Part shown: in pieces, positions 1 through 4,908 of the stretch
How positions within the stretch are numbered: the stretch's first letter is position 1
Layout of the letters: every line of letters begins with the position of its first letter
DNA from: Deltaproteobacteria bacterium
GTDB lineage: Bacteria > Desulfobacterota > Deferrimicrobia > Deferrimicrobiales > Deferrimicrobiaceae
Reading direction: 5' to 3'
Assembly: GCA_003105225.1 (NCBI GenBank)
Contig: PQAK01000098.1
Coordinates: forward strand, 1 to 7,540
DNA: 7,540 bases
Position numbers and translations under genes: made by a program
Notes under the pieces: model-generated
What the model was told of the DNA's origin: nothing
What the model saw: only the letters and a program-made list of their open reading frames with translations
The model's database searches: none

Positions 1-312
1 ATCCGGATCGTCGTCGCGAAGGACTTCCACCGGAAGGGGATGGGGAGCGTCCTCGCCAACGAGCTGTTCCTCCACGCCCTGAAGTCGGGCCTCGAGAAGG
101 TGGTGGCCGAGGTGATGGACGCGCAGCCCGGCGCGAAGCGGGTGTTCGAGAAGCTGGGCTTCAAGCTCGAGGCGACGTTCCGCGGGCACGTGCGCGACCA
201 GATCGGCGTCCGGCACGACCTGCTCGTCCTGACGAAGGACCTCGAGGAGTTCTGGGCGAACATCCAGACCCACGAGTACTTCTCCTACCCCACCCGCGAG
301 ATGGAGGGCTAG
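1..312 (+). CDS. GNAT-family N-acetyltransferase, 3' part
   Basis: This is the C-terminal 103 residues of a GCN5-related acetyltransferase; the frame is open from base 1, so the start lies outside the window. The H-x-x-G-x-G signature (window residues 10-15, in VAKDFHRKGMGSVLANE) is the family's pyrophosphate-binding motif A, which holds acetyl-CoA. It is followed by a helix and by AKRVFEKLGFKLEATFRG at about residues 45-62, the usual GNAT motif B region, where a loop and strand complete the CoA site. The tail HDLLVLTKDLEEFW is a typical last strand and helix. The substrate cannot be told from this part; small molecules, antibiotics and protein N termini are all possible. The gene converges on mrp and their stop codons share four bases (309-312). 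The family call is firm and the substrate unknown. Confidence 0.86.
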   Translation: MRIVVAKDFHRKGMGSVLANELFLHALKSGLEKVVAEVMDAQPGAKRVFEKLGFKLEATFRGHVRDQIGVRHDLLVLTKDLEEFWANIQTHEYFSYPTREMEG

Positions 313-1391
313 ATCGCTTCGAGGACCGCAAGGGCGGCCGCCGCCTCGGAGGCCGCCTTCTCGATGGCCCTCGAGGCCGGCGCATCCGGGCTCCGGGAGA
401 CGAGAGGACGGCCCTCGTCCGAGGCCTGGCGCAGCTCCATCTGGAGGGGGACCTCCCCCAGGAAGCGCAGCCCCATCTGCCGGCATGCCTCCTCCGCGCC
501 GCCGTGCCCGAAGATCTCGCTCCTCCCGTCGCAGTGGGGACACAGGAAATAGCTCATGTTCTCGATCACGCCCAGGATGGGCACTCCCACCTTCTCGAAC
601 ATCCGGACCGCCTTCTTCACGTCGATCAGCGCCAGGTCCTGCGGGGTCGTGACGACGATGGCGCCCGCCACCGGCGTCATCTGGACGAGGGAGAGCTGCA
701 CGTCCCCCGTGCCCGGCGGCAGGTCGATCACCAGGTAATCGAGCTCCCCCCACTTCGTTCCGTGGAGGAACTGCTCCAGGGCCTTGATCAGCATCGGTCC
801 CCGCCAGATGACGGGGGAGTCGTCCTCGAGCATGAAGCCGATGGAGAGGACCTTCATCCCATCGTGTTCCGCGGGAAGGATCATCCCGTCCTCCCCCTCC
901 AGCTGGTGCCCCTTGAGCGACAGGAGGGTCGGGACGGACGGGCCGTAGATATCGGCGTCGAGCAGCCCCACGCGGGCCCCCGCCCGCTGCAGCGCCACCG
1001 CGATGTTCACGCTCAACGTGGACTTGCCGACCCCGCCCTTGCCCGAAGCGACCGCCAGGATGTTCCGCACGCCGGGGACCGGGCGCCTCCCCTCCATCGG
1101 GTCCTTCGCGGCCCGGACGTCGGAGGAGACGCGTACGTCCACCCCGGAAACCCCGGGGATCGCCCTGACGGCCGCCTCGACCGCCGCCTGGATTTCCGCT
1201 TTCTTCGGGCAGGCGGGAGTGGTCAGGACGAGATCCAGAGAGACGGCGCCATCCGACACCGCGACGTTGCGGATCATGTTCAGGGTCACCAGGTCCTTCC
1301 CCAACTCGGGGTCCATGACGTCCGCCAGCGCCGCCAGGACGGACTCCGCCGTGACCGCCTTCGCCGCTTCCTTTTTCCCGAAAAGGCCCAT
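309..1391 (-). CDS. mrp: Iron-sulfur cluster carrier protein Mrp/ApbC (P-loop NTPase)
   Basis: This 360-residue protein is a cytosolic scaffold/carrier that binds a 4Fe-4S cluster at a dimer interface and passes it to apo-proteins in an ATP-dependent way. Residues about 15-95 form a MIP18/DUF59 domain with the conserved TTPACPKK segment (Cys61). The NTPase domain follows. It has a deviant Walker A, SGKGGVGKST, at 116-125 with the signature lysine Lys118, then the switch segment DADIYGPS at 145-152 and Walker B VIDLPPGTGD at 221-230. The cluster-ligand pair is Cys284-x-x-Cys287 in ENMSYFLCPHC. Length and domain order match bacterial Mrp with the DUF59 extension. The ATG at 1391 has a good AAGGAG seven bases upstream. 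The gene is divergent from murJ across a region with an FNR-type palindrome, which would suit oxygen- or NO-responsive control of an Fe-S protein; that link is inferred. Confidence 0.97.
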   Translation of the reverse strand: MGLFGKKEAAKAVTAESVLAALADVMDPELGKDLVTLNMIRNVAVSDGAVSLDLVLTTPACPKKAEIQAAVEAAVRAIPGVSGVDVRVSSDVRAAKDPMEGRRPVPGVRNILAVASGKGGVGKSTLSVNIAVALQRAGARVGLLDADIYGPSVPTLLSLKGHQLEGEDGMILPAEHDGMKVLSIGFMLEDDSPVIWRGPMLIKALEQFLHGTKWGELDYLVIDLPPGTGDVQLSLVQMTPVAGAIVVTTPQDLALIDVKKAVRMFEKVGVPILGVIENMSYFLCPHCDGRSEIFGHGGAEEACRQMGLRFLGEVPLQMELRQASDEGRPLVSRSPDAPASRAIEKAASEAAAALAVLEAI

Positions 1392-1398
1392 TCCGATT

Positions 1399-1404
1399 CT
1401 CCTT
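1399..1404 (-). promoter_or_regulatory. Ribosome binding site of mrp
   Basis: On the minus strand AAGGAG lies seven bases before the ATG at 1391. It is the strongest Shine-Dalgarno match near this gene and fixes the start of the DUF59-containing form. Confidence 0.8.
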
Positions 1405-1432
1405 GAGAAGTGTGGTCTTCCGCGCCTCCCAC

Positions 1433-1438
1433 GCTACA
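1433..1438 (-). promoter_or_regulatory. Possible -10 element of mrp
   Basis: TGTAGC on the minus strand matches only three of the six TATAAT positions. It sits 20 bases downstream of the TTGAT-N4-ATCAA palindrome. A start about seven bases further on would put the palindrome centre near -40, close to the -41.5 of class II FNR/CRP-activated promoters, which often have weak -10 and no -35 elements. This is inferred from spacing only. Confidence 0.3.
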
Positions 1439-1458
1439 GGGCCGGGACGGCTTCCTCC

Positions 1459-1472
1459 TTGATCCGCATCAA
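1459..1472. promoter_or_regulatory. FNR-type (CRP/FNR family) binding palindrome
   Basis: TTGATCCGCATCAA is a perfect match to the FNR consensus TTGAT-N4-ATCAA, and its two 5-base arms are exactly complementary. It lies between the divergent genes mrp and murJ. Its centre (1465.5) is about 60 bases upstream of the start predicted from the murJ -10 box, near the class I position of -61.5. It is about 75 bases upstream of the mrp ATG. Regulators of this type include oxygen-sensing FNR and NO-sensing DNR/NnrR proteins; which one acts here cannot be told. Confidence 0.6.
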
Positions 1473-1488
1473 ACCGGGTATTTTTCCT

Positions 1489-1518
1489 TTGGAGCGCCCG
1501 CCATGCTTCGATTATAGT
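1489..1518 (+). promoter_or_regulatory. Probable murJ promoter
   Basis: A -35-like TTGGAG (1489-1494) and a -10-like TATAGT (1513-1518) are separated by 18 bases. Transcription would start near 1525, at or next to the murJ ATG (1526), and no Shine-Dalgarno sequence is visible before that ATG. The message may therefore be leaderless or nearly so. The same bases read on the minus strand give TATAAT (1511-1516), but no -35 is visible for that orientation. Confidence 0.45.
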
Positions 1519-1525
1519 CTCAACG

Positions 1526-3118
1526 ATGTCCCCTTCCGCCCGGAAACAGATGGGCCGCGCCGCGGCGCTCATGATGGCGTCCGTTTTCTTAAGCCGTATT
1601 CTCGGGTACGCGCGCGACGCGGTCATCGCCTACCAGCACGGGGCGACCCCGGAGACCGACGCGTATTTCGCCGCGTTCACGATCCCCGATTTCCTCAACT
1701 ACCTCCTTGCGGGCGGGTCCCTGTCGATCACGTTCATCCCGATCTTCTCGCGGTACCTGGCGGAGGGGAAAGAGAAAGAGGGGTTCCATTCCTTCTCCTC
1801 GATCGCCACCATCATGGGGATCGCGATGCTGTTTTTCGTGATCCTCGGGGAATTCCTCGCAGAGCGTTTGATTCCCCTGATCGCGCCCGGGTTCCCGCCG
1901 GACCAGATCGCCACCGCCGCCCGGCTGACGAGAATCGTCCTCCCCGCGCAGATCTTTTTCTACCTGGGAGGGCTTCTGATGGCCATCCAGTACGCCCGGA
2001 GCCAGTTTCTCCTTCCCGCCGCCGCCCCGCTGGTATACAACATCGGGATCATCGCGGGGGGCCTGGCCCTTGGGCCTTACGTGGGGATGGCCGGATTCGC
2101 ATGGGGAGTGCTTGCCGGCTCGTTCCTGGGAAACTTCGTCATCCAGGTCTACGGGGCGCGCAGGTCGGGGCTTGAATTTTTCCCCCGGCTGGACTTCGCC
2201 GATCCCGGGTTCCGGGAGTTCGTCAGGCTCTCGATCCCGATCATGCTCGGATTCTCCCTGGTGGCCGTCGACGAGTGGATGACGAGGATCTTCGGGTCGT
2301 TCCTCCTGGCAGGGGCGATCACCTGGCTCAACAACGCCCGCCGGCTGATGCAGGTGCCCATCGGCATCCTCGGCCAGGCCTCGGGCGTGGCTTCCTTCCC
2401 GTTTCTCGCGGCGCAGGCCGCGCGCGGGGAACGGGAGGGGATGTGGAACACGCTGTCGGCGGCGCTGCGCTGGGTCTTTTTCGTCTCCTGCGCGGCCGCA
2501 GCGGTCATCGGCATCCTCTCCCGCGAAGTCGTGCTGACCGTCTTCCAGCGCGGCGCGTTCACCATCTATGACACGATGTCGACCGCGTCCGCGCTCTCCG
2601 CCTTCGCCATCGGGATCCCGTTCTGGTGCGGCCAGGCGATCGTCTCCCGGGGATTCTTCGCGCTCAAGGACACCTGGACCCCCACGCTGGTCGGCACCGC
2701 CGCATGGCTGGTGAGCCTTCCCGTCTACTACCTCCTCCGGCAGAAGATGGGCGTCTTCGGGCTGGCGCTGGCAAGCAGTTTCGGCATCTTCCTGCACGCC
2801 GTGACGCTCTACGGCATCCTCATGTGGAAGACGGTGGGGAAAAAGGGGCTTGGGCAGGTCCTCGAGTACGCGAAGATGGCGGCAGCCGGCGTGGCCGCAT
2901 CCGCCGCCGGGACGTACGCCATGGGCATCTCCACGCGATGGATCTCCTGGGAAACGCTCCCCGGGGCGATTCTACGGCTGGCAGCCGGGGGACTTGCCAT
3001 CGCCGCGGTCTTCTTCCTGTGCGCTCTCCTGCTGGGCAGCAGGACGGCGCGCGGGATCCGCAAGAAGCGGGACGTCCTCCACCCGCCGGAAGTTTCCGGG
3101 GGGGAAGGGACGGCCTAG
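1526..3118 (+). CDS. murJ: Lipid II flippase MurJ (MviN family, MOP superfamily)
   Basis: This 530-residue polytopic inner-membrane protein moves lipid II from the cytosolic to the periplasmic face for peptidoglycan synthesis. The N terminus carries the family hallmark: FLSRILGYARDAVIAYQHG (about 21-39), then TDAYFAAFTIPDFLNYLLAGGS. Arg24 and Arg30 lie where conserved cationic residues line the MurJ cavity. Alternating hydrophobic stretches along the chain are consistent with 14 transmembrane helices, and the C terminus is basic and soluble (RTARGIRKKRD...). Length is normal for the family. In the third helix region the usual AEG of MurJ is AGG here. The ATG at 1526 is the first in frame that keeps the N-terminal helix; an ATG eight codons later is possible. 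The stop shares CTAG with the convergent gene downstream. Confidence 0.97.
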   Translation: MSPSARKQMGRAAALMMASVFLSRILGYARDAVIAYQHGATPETDAYFAAFTIPDFLNYLLAGGSLSITFIPIFSRYLAEGKEKEGFHSFSSIATIMGIAMLFFVILGEFLAERLIPLIAPGFPPDQIATAARLTRIVLPAQIFFYLGGLLMAIQYARSQFLLPAAAPLVYNIGIIAGGLALGPYVGMAGFAWGVLAGSFLGNFVIQVYGARRSGLEFFPRLDFADPGFREFVRLSIPIMLGFSLVAVDEWMTRIFGSFLLAGAITWLNNARRLMQVPIGILGQASGVASFPFLAAQAARGEREGMWNTLSAALRWVFFVSCAAAAVIGILSREVVLTVFQRGAFTIYDTMSTASALSAFAIGIPFWCGQAIVSRGFFALKDTWTPTLVGTAAWLVSLPVYYLLRQKMGVFGLALASSFGIFLHAVTLYGILMWKTVGKKGLGQVLEYAKMAAAGVAASAAGTYAMGISTRWISWETLPGAILRLAAGGLAIAAVFFLCALLLGSRTARGIRKKRDVLHPPEVSGGEGTA

Positions 3119-3555
3119 ATGCGCATGAACGTGCCGCCGCCGGTCAGCGCGCGGCGCAGGCTGTCCTCGTCGGCCCGGTTGAATCCCACGCGGCAGTCCC
3201 TCCGCCCGAAGACCGACTTGGTCCCTCCGACGATCCCCACGCGGGCGAGCTCGATCCTGCGCGCCTTGAGGCCGATCGCCTGTTTCCCCCACTGGCGCGC
3301 CTTGAGCACCAAGAGCCCCGCCCATACCTTCTTCGCCCTTCCGTCGCAGACCACGCCCACGATCCGGACCGGCTCCCCGCTGCCGGGCACGACGTGCCGC
3401 CGCACCTCGGAGAGCGCCTTCGCGGTCGAATGCGCGACGACGACCGCGTACCCGTTTTCCGCCGCCAACCGCTCGATCGATTCCTGGGCCGGACGCGACA
3501 GGCAGAAAGGCAACAGCAGGATTTTCCGCATATGCGGCGCCCCCCGTCTCCGCAT
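3115..3555 (-). CDS. Conserved hypothetical protein, possibly DUF116-related
   Basis: This is a predicted soluble 146-residue protein, with no signal peptide or membrane segment. Near the N terminus it has KILLLPFCLSRPAQES, then NGYAVVVAHSTAKAL and RIVGVVCDGRAKKV. This order (LPFCL, GY-hydrophobic strand, GVxC) recalls DUF116 proteins, but the extra cysteines that usually follow the first motif are missing. The C-terminal part (GIVGGTKSVFGRRDCRVGFNRADED) is not recognised. The ATG at 3555 has GAGG seven bases upstream. A second ATG at 3531 would begin MRKILLLPF, which resembles a family-like start but has a poorer ribosome site. The gene runs towards murJ and shares a CTAG with it; its 5' side abuts the candidate HEARO RNA. 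That it is a real gene is likely; the family is uncertain and no function is claimed. Confidence 0.72.
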   Translation of the reverse strand: MRRRGAPHMRKILLLPFCLSRPAQESIERLAAENGYAVVVAHSTAKALSEVRRHVVPGSGEPVRIVGVVCDGRAKKVWAGLLVLKARQWGKQAIGLKARRIELARVGIVGGTKSVFGRRDCRVGFNRADEDSLRRALTGGGTFMRI

Positions 3556-3562
3556 AGAATAT

Positions 3563-3566
3563 CCTC
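3563..3566 (-). promoter_or_regulatory. Ribosome binding site of the DUF116-like gene
   Basis: GAGG on the minus strand lies seven bases before the ATG at 3555 and supports that start over 3531. It overlaps GTGA (3565-3568), the tetramer expected next to the 3' end of HEARO-type insertions. Confidence 0.55.
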
Positions 3567-3568
3567 AC

Positions 3569-3574
3569 ATGATA
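3569..3574 (-). promoter_or_regulatory. Possible -10 element at the edge of the HEARO-like element
   Basis: TATCAT on the minus strand matches TATAAT at five of six positions and lies 13 bases before the ATG at 3555. No matching -35 is visible in the GC-rich DNA upstream. If used, transcription would begin at or near the ribosome site of the downstream gene. Confidence 0.25.
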
Positions 3575-3631
3575 CCCCGATTCGGCAAACCGCGCGCCGC
3601 GTACGCGGAAGGCACCATGCATCCGGAGGGT

Positions 3632-3788
3632 CCTTGCTCAAGGTGTCGCCTACCGTGCCACAGGTGCGTTCCCCGGTACCGCCTGCTTCCTCGCGGGAGA
3701 CTTCCTCGCAGCTACGCTCGCGACCTGCGCCCGCTCGCTGCAGGTTCCGCTCGCCGCAATCCGAACCTCGCTCCACATGCCGCTGCGA
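3632..3788 (-). ncRNA. HEARO / omega-RNA-like structured RNA core
   Basis: The minus strand here holds nested complementary segments. An outer stem pairs TCGCAGC with GCTGCGA (plus positions 3782-3788 and 3706-3712). Within it is a six-base hairpin AGGTTC/GAACCT (3763-3768, 3742-3747). A CAGGT (3723-3727) can pair across the outer stem with ACCTG (3661-3665), as a pseudoknot. After the outer stem come CCGC/GCGG (3693-3696, 3679-3682), then GGGGAAC (3668-3674) just before the ACCTG. A CCTT-GAGC-AAGG hairpin (3632-3643) follows. An AGGU in the first stem-loop pairing with ACCU after a GGGGAAC run is how I recall IscB guide-RNA scaffolds. The guide would be the bases 5' of about 3788. The match is from memory of the family, so it is likely but unproven. 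Confidence 0.55.
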
Positions 3789-3885
3789 TGAAGCTCCCGC
3801 TGCGTCATCCGGCGCGGGCAGGGAACGCGACCAGTGCTGTGCGCGCCCAACAACGAAGGCGCAGGCCGATGGGGGGGTGCGGCGG

Positions 3886-4773
3886 ATGATCCAGCGGATC
3901 ACCGATCGGATCTGGCTGATCGAGGGCGGCAAGGGAGGGCGGTATCCGTACTCCCACTCGCTCTATGTGCGCGACGGCGGCGGGGCGCTCTTCGACTGCG
4001 GGTCCGATCTCGAGGAAATCCTGCGCCTGAAGCGGGAAGGGGGACTGCGGGTCGTCGTGATGACCCACTACCACGAGGACCACTACTCGTTCCTGCACCT
4101 GCTCCCGGACGTGGAAGTATGGGCCTCGGAGGAGGACGCCGCCGCGCTGGAATCCTTCGACGTCCTGCTGGACCGGTATGGGGCGGCCGGCACGGAGTGG
4201 GAAGCCTTCTTCCGGAAGCTGCTGTCGGAAACGTTCTCCTACAGTCCCCGCAAGGTGGCGCGGCGCCTCGTCGACGGGGAGCGCCTGCGGTTCGGCAACA
4301 CGGAAGCGGTCGCCGTGATCGCGCCCGGGCACACTCCCGGCCACCTGTGCCCCCTGTTCCCCTCGGAGGGGGTCCTGTTCCTCGCCGACTACGACCTGAC
4401 CGGCTTCGGACCCTGGTACGGGGACAAGCCCGGAAACATCGAGGCGTTCCGGCGATCGGCCAACCGGCTGGCGGAGATCGGCGCCGGGGTCCACGTCGTC
4501 TCGCACATGACCCCCGTTCATCCCGGCAACATCGGCCCGAAGATGGCCGCGTATCTCTCCGTCATCGATTGCCGGGAAGCGGCCCTTCGCGCCTTCCTGG
4601 AGGCGCCGCGCACCCGGGGGGAGATCATCGGCCGCAGGATCGTCTACGGAGAAGGGCACCCCGGCCCCTGGTTCGACTACGGCGAGTGGTCGCTCCTGTC
4701 CAAGCACCTGGAAGGGATGCTCGCAAGGGGCGAAGCGGCCTTCGAAGGGGATCGTTACGTCTCGATAAGATAG
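3886..4773 (+). CDS. MBL-fold metallo-hydrolase
   Basis: This 295-residue protein is a predicted cytosolic zinc hydrolase of the metallo-beta-lactamase superfamily, nearest in style to glyoxalase II-like and other general MBL hydrolases. The metal motif H-x-H-x-D-H is intact at 61-66 (THYHEDHYSF). His149 follows in APGHTPGH, Asp168 in LADYDL, and His207/His212 in SHMTPVH, so the usual two-zinc ligand set is present. Residues about 215-295 form a helical tail ending in WSLLSKHLEGMLARGEAAFEGDRYV, which looks like the small winged-helix-type C-terminal domain seen in some MBL proteins. The substrate is not evident. An in-frame GTG at 3877 is an alternative start, nine bases upstream; a G7 tract (3871-3877) is the only ribosome-site-like sequence. 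The gene stands alone, with a non-coding element upstream and its own 135-base gap downstream. Confidence 0.9.
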   Translation: MIQRITDRIWLIEGGKGGRYPYSHSLYVRDGGGALFDCGSDLEEILRLKREGGLRVVVMTHYHEDHYSFLHLLPDVEVWASEEDAAALESFDVLLDRYGAAGTEWEAFFRKLLSETFSYSPRKVARRLVDGERLRFGNTEAVAVIAPGHTPGHLCPLFPSEGVLFLADYDLTGFGPWYGDKPGNIEAFRRSANRLAEIGAGVHVVSHMTPVHPGNIGPKMAAYLSVIDCREAALRAFLEAPRTRGEIIGRRIVYGEGHPGPWFDYGEWSLLSKHLEGMLARGEAAFEGDRYVSIR

Positions 4774-4831
4774 CGGAAACCATCGAAACGGCAATTTCGG
4801 CAAGCCCTCCCGGCGATCGATCCACCGGCAG

Positions 4832-4837
4832 TATAAT
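4832..4837 (+). promoter_or_regulatory. -10 box of the sensor kinase gene
   Basis: TATAAT is a perfect -10 hexamer in otherwise GC-rich DNA, 71 bases before the kinase ATG. No TTGACA-like -35 is seen at 15-19 bases upstream, where the sequence is CCTCCCGGC-like, so an activator may be needed. The expected start is near 4844. The leader would then be about 65 bases and would include the inverted repeat at 4865-4887. Confidence 0.5.
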
Positions 4838-4864
4838 CTTCTCAGGAGCCGGGCATCGAGATCC

Positions 4865-4887
4865 GGAAACGTGGCCATGCCGTTTCC
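4865..4887 (+). repeat. Inverted repeat in the leader of the sensor kinase
   Basis: GGAAACG (4865-4871) and CGTTTCC (4881-4887) are perfect 7-base complementary arms around a 9-base loop. An alternative pairing is GGAAAC/GTTTCC plus an inner GGC/GCC around a CAT loop. The repeat ends 21 bases before the kinase start and has no T-run after it, so it is not an intrinsic terminator. It could be an operator or a leader hairpin that affects translation. Confidence 0.45.
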
Positions 4888-4908
4888 AAATCCTGCGGGG
4901 GGGTCGGG

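Larger units (their letters stand above)
3569..3810 (-). mobile_element. Candidate standalone HEARO-type (IscB/IS200-IS605-related) element without ORF
   Basis: This is a roughly 240-base non-coding insertion-like segment between the DUF116-like gene and the hydrolase gene. On the minus strand it contains the HEARO-like RNA core. Next come a stem arm pair GGCAC (3655-3659) and GTGCC (3611-3615) and the perfect 12-base palindrome CCGCGTACGCGG (3597-3608). The segment ends just before GTGA (3565-3568). HEARO elements are known to sit immediately upstream of ATGA or GTGA and often lack a linked HNH endonuclease gene; subterminal hairpins are usual at IS200/IS605 ends. Both boundaries are approximate, the 5' one especially. 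No transposase or nuclease gene is present in the window. Confidence 0.42.

Noticed and set aside
3526..3537. Perfect palindrome CCGCATATGCGG.
   Set aside because: It lies within the 5' coding part of the DUF116-like gene, around its second ATG. There is no sign that it is an operator; such 12-base palindromes occur by chance.
3597..3710. Resemblance of the minus strand to RNase P RNA (GAGGAAGTC and GTGGCACGGTA...GAGCAAGG).
   Set aside because: In RNase P RNA these conserved blocks lie about 200 bases apart with P4 and other stems between them; here they are about 50 bases apart. The 3' P4 strand (ACAGAA...) is missing and the segment is too short.
3844..3880. GCCCAAC on the plus strand looks like an integron attC core half (RYYYAAC).
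   Set aside because: No matching GTTRRRY partner at attC spacing, no second attC, and no integrase or cassette structure.
3144..3932. Long open frame on the minus strand through the gene-free region.
   Set aside because: It overlaps three better-supported features in other frames, is rich in Arg/Ser/Gly as expected for GC-rich shadow frames, and has no recognisable domain.
4784..4799. CGAAA...TTTCG hairpin just after the hydrolase stop, as a terminator.
   Set aside because: The stem is only five A/T-rich pairs and no T-run follows, so it does not qualify as an intrinsic terminator.
4788..4808. Sigma-54-like GGC-N-GGC pattern upstream of the kinase.
   Set aside because: The GG and GC elements do not have the required 10-base separation, and a consensus TATAAT is present nearby.
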